The notes under the pieces were generated by a model, which saw nothing but the letters and a program-made list of their open reading frames with translations, was not told the DNA's origin and searched no databases. Shown here piece after piece: positions 54,914 to 63,972 of a DNA stretch of 64,000 bases. This stretch comes from Methylobacterium sp. Leaf112 (GTDB lineage Bacteria > Pseudomonadota > Alphaproteobacteria > Rhizobiales > Beijerinckiaceae). The DNA is taken from the NCBI RefSeq assembly GCF_001423295.1, contig NZ_LMNG01000012.1, positions 124,728 through 188,727 on the forward strand, written 5' to 3'. Both the position numbers and the translations under genes were made by a program. Within the stretch, counting starts at the first letter, position 1. Each line of letters begins with the position of its first letter.

Positions 54914-54988
54914 ATGACAGGAAGCGAGATCGCCCGGATTCATGCGATCGAGGATCGCCGCTGTGCGGGAGCGCCGTTCCGGCCCTAG
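54914..54988 (+). pseudogene. Possible remnant of a SnoaL/NTF2-like gene
   Basis: A 24-codon frame from ATG 54914 reads TGSEIARIHAIEDRRCAGAPF and then stops. The core EIARIHAIEDRRCA resembles the first helix of SnoaL/NTF2-like proteins, but nothing downstream continues it. It may be a 5' fragment left after a deletion, or chance. It overlaps the rimM stop by four bases on the opposite strand. Confidence 0.3.
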
Positions 54989-55671
54989 ACGGGCTCCTCC
55001 GGCGGGCGCGGCCCGGCCGGAGCGAACAGGTCGTCGGGGGGATCGATCACGACCCGGCCGCCGGCGATGTCGAGTTCCGGCACGAAGGCCTTGGTGAAGG
55101 GCAGCAGCGCCGTCGCGCCGCCGAGCGCCGGCTTGATCTCCAGGAGATCGCCGCCGCCGTAATTCGGCACGTCCGCGACGGTGCCGAGGCGGGTGCCGGC
55201 GGTATCGACCACGTCGAGGCCCACGAGGTCGGCGGTGAAGAACTCGTCCGCGTCCGCCACGGTGCCGAGACGCTCGCGGGGGAGGTAAAGGGCGAGGCGG
55301 TTGAGGCTTTCCGCCCCCGTGCGGTCGGTCACACCCTTGACCCGCACCACGAGGAGGTCGGGCGCGGCACCGCCGGCCTGGCGCACGTCGGTGAGTTCGA
55401 TGCGGCGGCCGTCGGCGCCGAGGAGCGGGCCGTAGGACGCGATGGCCTGCGGGTCGCCGGTGTAGGATTTCAGGCGGATCTCGCCGTTGAGCCCATGCGC
55501 CCGGCCGAACTCGCCCATCTGGACGAGGCTCGGATCGGTGGCGGGCAGGGGCGCATCGGCATCGGGCCTCAGTCGGTGGGCCGAAGTCGGTACGCTCTCG
55601 CCGATGCGTCCGGGACGCGCGCGGCGTCCGCCGTCCCCGTGGGGCGTGTGACCGGGGGGACGGCGGGCCAT
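54985..55671 (-). CDS. rimM: 16S rRNA processing protein RimM
   Basis: RimM binds S19 and assists maturation of the 30S head. The two-domain protein is recognised from [20 protein letters not shown] (about 50-69), [14 protein letters not shown] and the PRC-like C-terminal half ([35 protein letters not shown]). With ATG 55671 it has 228 residues; the first 48 are Arg/Pro-rich and unlike the family, which normally starts near the MGEFG segment. No alternative ATG, GTG or TTG lies in between, so the extension may be real or the start may lie at Met52. rpsP is 10 bases upstream. Confidence 0.92.
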   Translation of the reverse strand: MARRPPGHTPHGDGGRRARPGRIGESVPTSAHRLRPDADAPLPATDPSLVQMGEFGRAHGLNGEIRLKSYTGDPQAIASYGPLLGADGRRIELTDVRQAGGAAPDLLVVRVKGVTDRTGAESLNRLALYLPRERLGTVADADEFFTADLVGLDVVDTAGTRLGTVADVPNYGGGDLLEIKPALGGATALLPFTKAFVPELDIAGGRVVIDPPDDLFAPAGPRPPEEPV

Positions 55672-55681
55672 CGCTGGCGCC

Positions 55682-56044
55682 TCAGGCCGCGGCGTCTTCG
55701 GCCGGGGCAGCGGCCTTCTCGGCGCGCTTGGCGGCGCGCTCCTTGGCCTTCTCGCCCGGCTCGGCCTTCTGCGGGTTGTTGCGCACGGGGCGCTTGGCGA
55801 GGCCGGCGGCGTCGAGGAAGCGCAGGACGCGGTCGGTGGGCTGGGCGCCCTTGGCGAGCCAGGCCTGGATCTTGTCGGACTCCAGCACGATGCGGGCCGG
55901 ATCGTCCTTGGCCTTCATGGGATCGTACACGCCGACCTTCTCGATGAAGCGGCCGTCGCGGGGCGCGCGGGCGTCGGCGACGACGATGCGGTAGTACGGG
56001 CGCTTCTTGGCGCCGCCACGGGTGAGACGGATCTTGAGGGACAT
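55682..56044 (-). CDS. rpsP: 30S ribosomal protein S16 with extended tail
   Basis: S16 is an early-assembly protein of the 30S subunit. Residues 1-85 match the family ([52 protein letters not shown]). A tail of about 35 residues ([20 protein letters not shown]) is Ala/Lys-rich, similar in composition to that of L19 in this window. It follows chorismate mutase by five bases and precedes rimM by ten. Confidence 0.97.
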   Translation of the reverse strand: MSLKIRLTRGGAKKRPYYRIVVADARAPRDGRFIEKVGVYDPMKAKDDPARIVLESDKIQAWLAKGAQPTDRVLRFLDAAGLAKRPVRNNPQKAEPGEKAKERAAKRAEKAAAPAEDAAA

Positions 56045-56049
56045 GGTGT

Positions 56050-56385
56050 CTACTTTCTCTCTTCGATTGCGTTGTGATTGGCCGCAATCGTCTGGTGGTG
56101 CCGGATGACTTCCTTGACCACGAAGGTCAGGAAGGTCTCGGCGAAATCGGGATCGAGCTTGGCGTCGATCGCGAGTTTGCGCAGGCGGGCGATCTGCATC
56201 GACTCCCGCCCGGGATCGGAAGCGGGCAGGCCCTTGCGGGCCTTCAGTTCGCCGACCCGCTGGGTGCAGCGGAACCGCTCGGCGAGCAGGTAGATCAGGG
56301 CGGCATCGAAATTGTCGATGCTCTCGCGCAGGCGCACGAGTTCGGGGTCGATCCCCTGCGCCGCCATGGTCTCGGGGCCGCTCAT
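56050..56385 (-). CDS. Chorismate mutase, AroQ type
   Basis: Stand-alone helical chorismate mutase of 111 residues, converting chorismate to prephenate for Phe and Tyr. Recognised by [23 protein letters not shown] (two groups) with the catalytic Arg and Lys ([12 protein letters not shown]), and [10 protein letters not shown]. It overlaps ffh by four bases (ATGA) and lies five bases before rpsP; the order ffh-chorismate mutase-rpsP-rimM is common in rhizobia. It competes with trpE (4.9 kb) for chorismate. Confidence 0.93.
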   Translation of the reverse strand: MSGPETMAAQGIDPELVRLRESIDNFDAALIYLLAERFRCTQRVGELKARKGLPASDPGRESMQIARLRKLAIDAKLDPDFAETFLTFVVKEVIRHHQTIAANHNAIEERK

Positions 56386-57938
56386 CTCTTTTTCCCCGGC
56401 AGAAAGCCGCCGAGGCCGGGCAGGCCCTTGCCGCCGAGCCCCGGAAGGCCCGGCATCTTGCCCCCACCGCCGAGGCCCGGGGGCATCGGGGGCAGCTTGC
56501 CGCCGAACTGCTTCTGCATGTCGGCGATCATCTCGGGCGTCGGCTCCGGCATGCCCGGAGGCAGGCCCGGCATCCCGCCGCCGCCCATTCCGCCACCCAT
56601 GCCGAACATGGAGCCGAGGGCCTGGCCGATGCCGCGCTTGCCCGAACCCATGGCCTTCATCATGTCGGCCATGGTCCGGTGCATCTTGAGGAGCTTGTTC
56701 AGCTCCTCGACCTTCGTCCCCGAACCCGCCGCGATGCGCTTCTTGCGGGAGTTCTTGAGGAGGTCGGGATTCTTGCGCTCCTGCGCGGTCATCGACGAGA
56801 TGATGGCCCGCTGGCGGGCGAACATCTTCTCGTCGAGGTTGGCGTTCTCGACCTGCTTCTTGATCTGACCCATGCCCGGAAGCATGCCCATCAGGCCGCC
56901 GATGCCGCCCATCTTCTCCATCTGGGCGAGCTGCATCGACAGGTCGTCGAGGTCGAACTTGCCCTTGCGCATTTTCTCCGCGGTGCGGAGCGCCTGCTCG
57001 TGGTCGATGGTCTCGGCCGCCTTCTCCACGAGGGAGACGATGTCGCCCATGCCGAGGATGCGGTTGGCGACGCGGGAGGGGTGGAACTCCTCGAGCGCAT
57101 CGACCTTCTCGCCGGTGCCCACGAGCTTGATCGGCTTGCCGGTGACGGCGCGCATGGACAGCGCCGCGCCGCCGCGCGAATCGCCGTCCATGCGGGTGAG
57201 CACGATGCCGGTGACGCCGAGGCGCTGGTCGAAGGCCCGCGCGGTGACGACCGCGTCCTGGCCGGTCAGGGCGTCGGCCACCAGCAGGACTTCGTGCGGG
57301 TTGGTGGCGGCCTTGACCTCGGCCGCCTCCTGCATCAGCGCCTCGTCGAGGGTGGTGCGGCCGGCGGTGTCGAGCATCACCACGTCGAAGCCGCCGAGGC
57401 GGGCCGCGTCCATGGCGCGCCGGGCGATCTGCACGGCCGACTGGCCGGCGACGATGGGCAGGCTCTCGACCTCGACCTGACGCGCCAGGATCGCCAGCTG
57501 CTCCATGGCGGCCGGGCGCCGGGTGTCGAGGGACGCGAGCAGCACCTTGCGCTTGTCGCGCGAGGCCAGCCGGCGGGCGATCTTGGCCGTCGTGGTGGTC
57601 TTGCCCGAGCCCTGGAGGCCGACCATCAGGATGGCGACGGGGGCGGGCGCGTTGAGGTCGATGAGCCCGACATCCGAGCCCAGCATCGCCGTCAGCTCGT
57701 CGTTGACGATCTTGACGACCATCTGGCCGGGGGTGACCGATTTGACGACGACGGCACCGACAGCCTTCTCGCGCACCTTCTCGGTGAAGTCGCGCACCAC
57801 TTCGAGGGCGACGTCGGCCTCGAGCAGGGCGCGCCGGACCTCCCGCAGGGCGGCCGTGACGTCGGCCTCCGTGAGGGCGCCGCGGCGCGTCAGCCCCGAG
57901 AGAATGCCGGACAGGCGATCGGACAGGCCTTCGAACAT
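56382..57938 (-). CDS. ffh: Signal recognition particle protein Ffh
   Basis: SRP GTPase that targets membrane proteins to FtsY and SecYEG. The 518-residue protein has the N-domain helices, the G domain with [13 protein letters not shown] (107-119), [19 protein letters not shown] and [13 protein letters not shown], and a Met-rich M domain for RNA and signal-peptide binding. The last 70 residues are a Gly/Met/Pro-rich tail ([17 protein letters not shown]). It heads the operon with chorismate mutase, rpsP and rimM. Confidence 0.97.
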   Translation of the reverse strand: MFEGLSDRLSGILSGLTRRGALTEADVTAALREVRRALLEADVALEVVRDFTEKVREKAVGAVVVKSVTPGQMVVKIVNDELTAMLGSDVGLIDLNAPAPVAILMVGLQGSGKTTTTAKIARRLASRDKRKVLLASLDTRRPAAMEQLAILARQVEVESLPIVAGQSAVQIARRAMDAARLGGFDVVMLDTAGRTTLDEALMQEAAEVKAATNPHEVLLVADALTGQDAVVTARAFDQRLGVTGIVLTRMDGDSRGGAALSMRAVTGKPIKLVGTGEKVDALEEFHPSRVANRILGMGDIVSLVEKAAETIDHEQALRTAEKMRKGKFDLDDLSMQLAQMEKMGGIGGLMGMLPGMGQIKKQVENANLDEKMFARQRAIISSMTAQERKNPDLLKNSRKKRIAAGSGTKVEELNKLLKMHRTMADMMKAMGSGKRGIGQALGSMFGMGGGMGGGGMPGLPPGMPEPTPEMIADMQKQFGGKLPPMPPGLGGGGKMPGLPGLGGKGLPGLGGFLPGKKR

Positions 57939-58009
57939 GCGTCAGGCTCCCTGGACCAGGATCGTCACGGCGAATCCCGTTCCGTCACGTCTCGTCACGC
58001 CGTCGCGCA

Positions 58010-58243
58010 TCACTGGTTGACGCCTGCGCTCGCCGCCCGGCGTGCCTGGAGGGCGTTCTCGAAGCTGCGCACCGCACGGGCGAACTTGTCCCGGCATTCG
58101 GGATTGCAGAAGCCCACGACGGCGCCGTTGTAGAGGGTCAATGCATCGGCCGAAATCGGCTTGCCCGACCAGGGGCAGACGTCGTTGACCGCGTCCGCGA
58201 GGCGCAGCGGTGTGTTCGACGTGTCGGGCGTGGCGTTGGGCAT
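58010..58243 (-). CDS. Small four-Cys protein (YHS/TRASH-like)
   Basis: Protein of 77 residues with CPWSGKPISADAL (Cys23) and VGFCNPECRDKFARA (Cys46, Cys50), a short treble-clef-like layout resembling YHS or TRASH metal-binding domains; two further ligands are not clear. Similar proteins are sometimes misnamed glutathione S-transferase. No signal peptide. It runs on the same strand as ffh, upstream by 71 bases. Role unknown, metal binding inferred. Confidence 0.75.
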   Translation of the reverse strand: MPNATPDTSNTPLRLADAVNDVCPWSGKPISADALTLYNGAVVGFCNPECRDKFARAVRSFENALQARRAASAGVNQ

Positions 58244-58620
58244 GCGGCTTTCGAACGAACGAGGGATCGACGCCCTCTACCCCAACGCGAATCTCGCCCG
58301 AGGGCGCATCGCGCTGTCGGGCGTTGACCTCCGGCCTCATGGGGCCGGTCGGCGTTCGTGCTGACGATCGGATCGTCGGAATCGATTGGGCTCGGTTAGG
58401 ACGCCGACACCCGCGAGTCAAGTTTCTCAAACGGTGAAGCGGGTTCCGACCGTGAACGGATCGGCTTCCTACGGTCCGCAGAATGCATGCCCCCTCCCCC
58501 GAAGCCCCGGCGAACATGGTACGTGCGCCGGCATCGCGCTCGCACAGGCTGGCCTCGCCGAGGCGTTCTGACGTAAAGGCTCGGCCTCCCGCCCGGCCCC
58601 TCACCTCTCGGACGCGCGCC
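58244..58620. other. Gene-free spacer upstream of mtnA
   Basis: The 377-base region should hold the divergent promoters of the four-Cys gene and mtnA. A frame open from 58483 into mtnA has a non-conserved Arg/Pro-rich composition and is rejected as coding. I saw no riboswitch-like SAM element, tRNA or repeat. Confidence 0.55.
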
Positions 58621-59718
58621 ATGAAGATCGACGGCCAGCCCTACCGCACCATCTTCCCCGATGCCGACGGCGCCGCCGTGCAGGTGATCGACCAGACCCG
58701 ACTGCCCTTCGCGTTCGAACTGAAGCGTCTCGCCTCCATGCACGAGGCCGGCACCGCCATCCGCACCATGGTGGTGCGCGGCGCGCCCCTCATCGGCGTG
58801 GCGGCGGCCTACGGCCTGGCGCTCGGCCTCGCCGAGGATTCGTCCGATGCCGGCATCGAGCGGGCGGTGGAGTTCCTCGCCGACACGCGCCCCACGGCCA
58901 TCAACCTGCGCTGGGCGCTCGACCGGGTCGCGGCCAAGCTGCGCACGGTGCCGGAGACCGAGCGTGCCGCCTTCGCGTTCGCCGAGGCCGGGCGCATCGC
59001 CGAGGAGGATGTGGAGAGCTGCCACGCCATCGGGGTGCACGGCGCCAAGATCCTGGCCGATCTCCACGCCAGGACCGGCCGCACCGTCAACGTCCTGACC
59101 CATTGCAACGCCGGCTGGCTCGCCACCGTCGATTGGGGCACGGCGCTCGCCCCCATCTACGTCGCGCACGATGCCGGCGTGCCGGTCCACGTGTTCGTGG
59201 ACGAGACCCGGCCGCGCAACCAGGGCGCGGCGCTCACGGCCTTCGAGCTCAACGCCCACGGCGTGCCCCACACGGTCATCGCCGACAATGCCGGCGGCCA
59301 CCTCATGCAGCACGGCCGCATCGATCTCTGCATCGTCGGCTCCGACCGCACCACGGCCTCGGGCGATGTCTGCAACAAGATCGGCACCTACCTGAAGTCC
59401 CTGGCGGCCTCGGACAACGGCATCCCGTTCTACGCCGCCCTGCCGTTCTCGACCATCGACTGGACCCTCGACGACGGCGTGGCCCAGATCCCCATCGAGG
59501 AGCGCGACGGCCGCGAGGTCTCGCACCTCACCGGCCGCCTCCCCGACGGCGCCTTCGCGACCATCGAGGTGGTGTCCCCCGGCAGCCCCGTGGCCAACCC
59601 CGCCTTCGACGTCACCCCGGCCCGCCTGGTGACGGGCATCATCACCGAGCGCGGCGTGGCGCGCGCGAGCGCGGACGGGTTGCTGTCGCTGTATCCGGAG
59701 CGGCGGGCGGCGGCGTAG
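58621..59718 (+). CDS. mtnA: S-methyl-5-thioribose-1-phosphate isomerase
   Basis: Methionine salvage enzyme that isomerises methylthioribose-1-phosphate to the ribulose form. The 365-residue eIF2B-like protein has Cys162 (LTHCNAG) and Asp242 ([19 protein letters not shown]), equal to the catalytic Cys160 and Asp240 of B. subtilis MtnA. ATG 58621 starts [12 protein letters not shown], the usual N-terminus. No other mtn gene is nearby. It ends six bases before the convergent toxin gene. Confidence 0.95.
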   Translation: MKIDGQPYRTIFPDADGAAVQVIDQTRLPFAFELKRLASMHEAGTAIRTMVVRGAPLIGVAAAYGLALGLAEDSSDAGIERAVEFLADTRPTAINLRWALDRVAAKLRTVPETERAAFAFAEAGRIAEEDVESCHAIGVHGAKILADLHARTGRTVNVLTHCNAGWLATVDWGTALAPIYVAHDAGVPVHVFVDETRPRNQGAALTAFELNAHGVPHTVIADNAGGHLMQHGRIDLCIVGSDRTTASGDVCNKIGTYLKSLAASDNGIPFYAALPFSTIDWTLDDGVAQIPIEERDGREVSHLTGRLPDGAFATIEVVSPGSPVANPAFDVTPARLVTGIITERGVARASADGLLSLYPERRAAA

Positions 59719-59724
59719 ACGCCC

Positions 59725-60078
59725 TCAACTCTCGTCTTCGGCCTGATTTCTGGGCGTCAGACCAAGAAAAACGACGAGCGCACGATCGAGCCGAACGCTG
59801 TCCACGGCGTCGAGCGTCCCGCGACGCCGTCCAAGCTTCGATTTCGGAACGGTCGTGATTTTGTCGACCATCAGACGGGATACAGCGCGCAGGCCGTTGC
59901 TGGGATTCGGCATCACGGCGAGACGGATAAGGGGCACATCTGTCGGGTCGGTCGTGAACGCACAGATCGTGATGGAGTCGGTCGCGTCGAACCGATCCTC
60001 TTGAAGGATGACGACGGGTCGGGGTTTTCCAGCATAGTCCTTTCCGCCCGAGACGGTCCAGATCTCGCCGCGTTTCAC
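59725..60078 (-). CDS. PemK/MazF family toxin
   Basis: Predicted mRNA-cleaving toxin of 117 residues. KRGEIWTVSGGKDYAGKPRPVVILQ is the typical N-terminal strand pair, with the conserved Arg of the active site; MVDKITTVPKSKLG is the usual second block. GTG 60078 overlaps the antitoxin stop by four bases (GTGA on the minus strand). The longer frame to 60357 overlaps the antitoxin and is rejected. It converges with mtnA. Confidence 0.88.
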   Translation of the reverse strand: MKRGEIWTVSGGKDYAGKPRPVVILQEDRFDATDSITICAFTTDPTDVPLIRLAVMPNPSNGLRAVSRLMVDKITTVPKSKLGRRRGTLDAVDSVRLDRALVVFLGLTPRNQAEDES

Positions 60079-60299
60079 GCATCGTCCCAGCGCGAGACCG
60101 AATCGATGAAATCCTGGTCGTCGGCTGCCTCCGCACTCGATGCAACGGCCGCGGCCTGCCGATGGGCTTCCGCTTCGAAGGCGGCCGCACGCGGATCGGG
60201 GACCCAGATCCGCACCGGCCGCAACCCCTGACGGCGGAGCCGATCGTGACGCTCCCGGATCGTCTCCGTGGTGCGTTCGGTCTTCGAAGCAACACTCAC
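60075..60299 (-). CDS. Antitoxin, MazE-like (DUF3018)
   Basis: Small protein of 74 residues that should neutralise the adjacent PemK-type toxin and repress the pair. RERHDRLRRQGLRPVRIWVPDPRA (in two parts) is characteristic of DUF3018 MazE-like antitoxins; the C-terminus is acidic (SSAEAADDQDFIDSVSR). GTG 60299 has GGAG about eight bases upstream. A longer frame to 60386 has no family support. Confidence 0.85.
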   Translation of the reverse strand: MSVASKTERTTETIRERHDRLRRQGLRPVRIWVPDPRAAAFEAEAHRQAAAVASSAEAADDQDFIDSVSRWDDA

Positions 60300-60402
60300 G
60301 TTCCATCTCCCCTGAAGACATCGAGTGTGCGCCGCCTCGACGTGAATGCCAAGGCACACGATTGGTCGGAGAGACACACGACGCAACAGGCCGCCTCCGC
60401 GC

Positions 60403-61398
60403 TCAGTGAACGGGCGCCCACTGCCAGAACACCGACCCGGTGAACTCGAACACCTTGGTGCCGTGCTGGTTCACCGCCGTGTTGTGGTGGGTCGCGAGGC
60501 CCCAGCCGGGGCGGGAGGCCGATCGGCGCTTGGCCGTGAGGGCGCAGGCATACCGCAGGGTGTCGCCGGCATAGACCGGGGCGAGCCAGCGCATGTCGCG
60601 GAATCCCGGCGAGGGTCCGAGCTGCGGCACCGGGCCCGACCGGGCGGAGAGCGCCATGTCGCGGGCGCGGGTGATGTGGAGGCGCTTCATCCAGACGGCG
60701 GCCGTGTGCCAGCCGGATGCGCAGAGCGCGCCGAAATGGGTCTCCCGAGCCGCGGCCGGATCGAGGTGGAAGGCCTGCGGATCGTAGGCCTTCGCATAGG
60801 CCACAATTGCTTCGGGCGTGAAGAGGTGATGCCCGAGGTCGCGGGCGACCCCGATGGGGGCATCCGCGAGGAAATCGAGCTGCACCGCGTCGGTCCCCTC
60901 CGCGGGTGCGCTCGGCTCGATGGGATTGACCACACGCGGCGGCAGCGGCGTGGCCCCCCGGCGGGCGAACATCACCGTGAAGGCCTGGGTCATCACCGCC
61001 TCGTCGCGGCCGTTGCGCAGGGTCAGGTCGAACCGCACGAAGCCGCGGTCGGGCTTGGTGTTCGAGGCCCGGCAACTGTCGACCTTCACGGAGATGCCGA
61101 GGGTATCCCCTGGCAGCACCGGCCGCAGCCAGCGCAGCTGCAGGACACCGGGCGAGCCCATGGAGGTCGCGCCCCGGAAGACGTGCTTCTGCAGGAGCCG
61201 CATGCCGAAGCCGGCGCTCTGCCAGCCCGAGCCGATGAGCTGCCCGACGAAAGTCGCCTCGGCCGCCGTCTCGTCGAGGTGGAACGGCTGCGGATCGAAC
61301 TCGCGCGCGAAGGCGACGAGCTCCTCGCGGGTCACGGTGATCGGCCCGCCCTCGATGACGGCGCCGGGGGTGAAATCCTCGAAAGCGATACCGGTCAT
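60403..61398 (-). CDS. Tandem MaoC-like dehydratase
   Basis: Protein of 331 residues with two hot-dog domains. The first (about 8-150) has the hydratase signature FAREFDPQPFHLDETAA with Asp and His; the second (about 170-325) repeats it as YAKAYDPQAFHLDPAAA. Both catalytic pairs are intact. MaoC proteins hydrate enoyl-CoA thioesters, but the substrate is unknown. It is not an evident mesaconyl-CoA hydratase. It follows ychF by eight bases on the same strand; many Methylobacterium have this order. ATG 61398. Confidence 0.87.
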   Translation of the reverse strand: MTGIAFEDFTPGAVIEGGPITVTREELVAFAREFDPQPFHLDETAAEATFVGQLIGSGWQSAGFGMRLLQKHVFRGATSMGSPGVLQLRWLRPVLPGDTLGISVKVDSCRASNTKPDRGFVRFDLTLRNGRDEAVMTQAFTVMFARRGATPLPPRVVNPIEPSAPAEGTDAVQLDFLADAPIGVARDLGHHLFTPEAIVAYAKAYDPQAFHLDPAAARETHFGALCASGWHTAAVWMKRLHITRARDMALSARSGPVPQLGPSPGFRDMRWLAPVYAGDTLRYACALTAKRRSASRPGWGLATHHNTAVNQHGTKVFEFTGSVFWQWAPVH

Positions 61399-61406
61399 GC
61401 GCCCGC

Positions 61407-62504
61407 TCAGTTGGCGAAGCGGAAGTGCAGCACGTCGCCGTCCTGAACCACGTACTCCTTGCCCTCGAGACGAAACTTGCCGGCCTCCTTGGCGCCGCTC
61501 TCGCCCTTGAGGGCGACGTAGTCGGCGAACGCGATGGTCTCGGAACGGATGAAGCCCTTCTCGAAGTCCGTGTGAATCACGCCCGCCGCCGCCGGCGCCC
61601 GCGTGCCCTTCTCGATGGTCCAGGCGCGGGCCTCCTTCGGGCCGACCGTGAAGTAGGTGATGAGGCCGAGAAGCTCGTAGCCGGCGCGGATGACGCGGTT
61701 GAGGCCGGGCTCGGCCAGACCCACCGCCTCGAGAAAGTCGCCCTGATCGGCGACCGGCATCACCGCGATCTCGCTCTCGATCTTGGCCGAGACCACGACC
61801 GCCTTGGCGCCCTCGGCCTTGGCCTGCGCCAGCACCGCGTCGGAATAGGCGTTGCCCTTGTCGGCGTCGCCCTCGTCGACGTTGCAGACATAGAGGACGG
61901 GCTTGGCCGTCATCAGCCCGAGGGTCTGGAACAGGGCCTCCTCCTCGGGCTTGCGGGGAACGAGGCGCGCCGGCTTGCCCTCGCGCAGGAGCGGCAGGGC
62001 GCGGTTCACGAGGTCGAGGGCCTCCTTGGCTTCCTTGTCGGCGCCCTTGGCCTTCTTCTCCAGGGCGAACAGGCGCTTCTCCAGGCTGTCGAGGTCGGCG
62101 AGCATCAGTTCGGTCTCGATGGTCTCGATGTCGGCCTTCGGATCGACCTTGCCCTCCACATGGGTCACGTCGCCGTCGGTGAAGCACCGCACCACGTGGG
62201 CGATGGCATCGACTTCGCGAATGTTGGCGAGGAACTGGTTGCCGAGGCCCTCGCCCTTCGAGGCGCCGCGCACGAGGCCGGCGATGTCCACGAAGGTGAG
62301 CCGCGTCGGGATGATCTCCTTCGAGGCGGCGATCTTCGCCAGATCGTCGAGGCGCGGATCCGGCACCGCCACCTCGCCGACATTCGGCTCGATGGTGCAG
62401 AACGGATAGTTCGCCGCCTGCGCCGCCGCCGTCTGCGTCAGCGCGTTGAACAGGGTCGACTTGCCGACGTTCGGCAGGCCGACGATACCGCACTTGAAGC
62501 CCAT
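61407..62504 (-). CDS. ychF: Ribosome-associated ATPase YchF (OLA1 family)
   Basis: Obg-related P-loop protein that prefers ATP. The 365-residue protein has GLPNVGKS (9-16), [20 protein letters not shown] (switch region) and a C-terminal TGS domain (about 280-365, [14 protein letters not shown]). The usual neighbour pth lies upstream on the same strand, but here a VapBC-like module separates them. ychF and the MaoC gene are closely spaced. Confidence 0.96.
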   Translation of the reverse strand: MGFKCGIVGLPNVGKSTLFNALTQTAAAQAANYPFCTIEPNVGEVAVPDPRLDDLAKIAASKEIIPTRLTFVDIAGLVRGASKGEGLGNQFLANIREVDAIAHVVRCFTDGDVTHVEGKVDPKADIETIETELMLADLDSLEKRLFALEKKAKGADKEAKEALDLVNRALPLLREGKPARLVPRKPEEEALFQTLGLMTAKPVLYVCNVDEGDADKGNAYSDAVLAQAKAEGAKAVVVSAKIESEIAVMPVADQGDFLEAVGLAEPGLNRVIRAGYELLGLITYFTVGPKEARAWTIEKGTRAPAAAGVIHTDFEKGFIRSETIAFADYVALKGESGAKEAGKFRLEGKEYVVQDGDVLHFRFAN

Positions 62505-62508
62505 GATG

Positions 62509-62964
62509 TCAGTTCCGTTGAAACACGTCGTTTGGCGACGCTTGAAAGGGATCGATGAGGGTCAGCCCCTCGAAAACCGTGCCGTGTCCCATATCCTCGG
62601 TGAGGAAGAACCGGCAGCCGGCCAGCGAAGCACCTGCCACGAGCAGGCAGTCGAACCATTGATATCCAAGCCGGTTTCGGACGGACCATGCCAATTCCAC
62701 GTCCTCCTCCGAGATCGGACGATCGCCCCAGCTTCGCAGGGCCGCGATGTCCGAGCGAATGTCGTCCGCTGAGCGATGGCTCTCCTTCTTCAGGAGCCAC
62801 CGAGTCAGTTCGTTGAGAACCTGAAGATTGGTGCGCGCCCGCCCGCTCGCTCCGACCGTTCCAAGCCAGGAGCGAGCCCGCTCGCGCTTCGTCGCATTGC
62901 GGTCGTCTCGTGCGTAGATGAGAACGTTCGTATCGATGAAAACGAGATCAGTCGTAGAGATCAT
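62509..62964 (-). CDS. PIN domain toxin, VapC-like
   Basis: Predicted RNase toxin of 151 residues. PIN acidic residues are visible: Asp11 in VFIDTNVLIYARD, a central Glu in LQVLNELTRWL, and Asp residues in RLGYQWFDCLLVAGA and FLTEDMGHG. ATG 62964 overlaps the antitoxin gene by 17 bases. It lies four bases before ychF on the same strand, so it was inserted tightly between pth and ychF. Confidence 0.86.
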   Translation of the reverse strand: MISTTDLVFIDTNVLIYARDDRNATKRERARSWLGTVGASGRARTNLQVLNELTRWLLKKESHRSADDIRSDIAALRSWGDRPISEEDVELAWSVRNRLGYQWFDCLLVAGASLAGCRFFLTEDMGHGTVFEGLTLIDPFQASPNDVFQRN

Positions 62965-63175
62965 CGCGTGAAGGAGCCTTCCCGTTCTCATCGGTGAGGG
63001 GGAGAAGGGGCCCGGCCAGGAATTGCTCGAGCGCTTCGAGCTGATTGAGCGGACGTCCAACTCGGACTTCGACCGTCTCGGCGATGAATTTCGACAAGCT
63101 CTTACCGTCCCGCGCCGCCGCCACACGAGCGCGTTGCAGAACCGCGTCGTCCATTGTCACCGTGACATTCTTCAT
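62948..63175 (-). CDS. Antitoxin of the VapBC-like pair
   Basis: Predicted 75-residue antitoxin. The N-terminus KNVTVTMDDAVLQRARVAAARDGKSLSKFI fits a ribbon-helix-helix DNA-binding fold (strand then two helices), and the C-terminus is toxin-binding and acidic (TDENGKAPSRDDLYD). ATG 63175. It overlaps the toxin gene by 17 bases. Autorepression of the pair is expected; I saw no clear operator in 63176-63237. Confidence 0.83.
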   Translation of the reverse strand: MKNVTVTMDDAVLQRARVAAARDGKSLSKFIAETVEVRVGRPLNQLEALEQFLAGPLLPLTDENGKAPSRDDLYD

Positions 63176-63237
63176 CGCCCGCTCCCCAGTTCCGCACCCG
63201 ATATCGTGTCCCCGTGTTTTCGTGTCAATTCGCAGCC

Positions 63238-63864
63238 TCAAGCGGGCTTGCCCGAACTCGCCCGTTCGCCGACGCCCTTGACGTCGTCCCAGCCGCGCCC
63301 CGCCATGGCGAGGTGAACCTTGTTCTGGAAGCTCGCATCCTCGCCCGCCGCCAGCAGGGCGATGTGGTCGGCGATGGCCCGGTTGAGATCGTCGAGCCAG
63401 GGCCCCTCGTCCTTGGCGAAATCGTTGAGCACGTAGGCGTGGACCAGGGCCTTGTCGCCCGGATGCCCGATGCCGAGGCGGACCCGGTGATAGTCGTTGC
63501 CGCATTGGGCCGTGATCGAGCGCAGGCCGTTATGCCCGGCATTGCCGCCGCCGAGCTTCACCCGGACCTTGGCCGGGGCGAGGTCGAGTTCATCGTGCAG
63601 CACGATCACGCTGCCGAGGGGGATCTTGAAGAAGCGCTGCACCTCGGCGACGGACCGGCCCGAGTCGTTCATGAAGGTCTGCGGCTTGAGCAGGACCGCG
63701 CGCTCGGTTCCCAGGACCGCCTCGGCGATCTCACCCTGGAACTTCTTCCGCCACGGACCGGCCCGGTGCACCCGCGCGATCTCGTCGAGGGCGAGGAAGC
63801 CGATGTTGTGGCGGTTGCGGGCGTAGCGGGCGCCCGGATTTCCGAGGCCGACGATCAGGCGCAT
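63238..63864 (-). CDS. pth: Peptidyl-tRNA hydrolase
   Basis: Releases peptides from prematurely dropped peptidyl-tRNA. The 208-residue protein has [18 protein letters not shown] with Asn9 and the catalytic His19, [38 protein letters not shown] (in two parts) and [11 protein letters not shown] 63864; the longer frame to 63972 runs through a hairpin and is rejected. In related genomes rplY (L25) precedes pth; it would lie beyond the right edge. Confidence 0.96.
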   Translation of the reverse strand: MRLIVGLGNPGARYARNRHNIGFLALDEIARVHRAGPWRKKFQGEIAEAVLGTERAVLLKPQTFMNDSGRSVAEVQRFFKIPLGSVIVLHDELDLAPAKVRVKLGGGNAGHNGLRSITAQCGNDYHRVRLGIGHPGDKALVHAYVLNDFAKDEGPWLDDLNRAIADHIALLAAGEDASFQNKVHLAMAGRGWDDVKGVGERASSGKPA

Positions 63865-63946
63865 GGCGCGACGTTTCCTGCCGAACGAGGGAGAACCGGA
63901 CCAGCGAGGGAGTCTGGGAACAGGTGAAAAGGGTCTGTAAACAGGA

Positions 63947-63972
63947 ATGCCCCGACCTCGCGGCCGGGGCAT
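63947..63972 (-). terminator. Hairpin upstream of pth
   Basis: ATGCCCCG and CGGGGCAT pair over 8 bp around a ten-base loop; on the minus strand TTCCTGTTT follows. It probably ends the transcript of the gene just beyond the right edge (rplY by synteny). Confidence 0.65.

Noticed and set aside
58483-58620. Longer N-terminus for mtnA
   Set aside because: The extra 46 residues are Arg/Pro/Ser-rich and unlike the family; [12 protein letters not shown] is the normal start.
60403-61398. MaoC protein as mesaconyl-CoA hydratase of the ethylmalonyl-CoA pathway
   Set aside because: Tempting because ecm and ccr are in the window, but the sequence does not resemble the mesaconyl-CoA hydratases I know and the gene is next to ychF.
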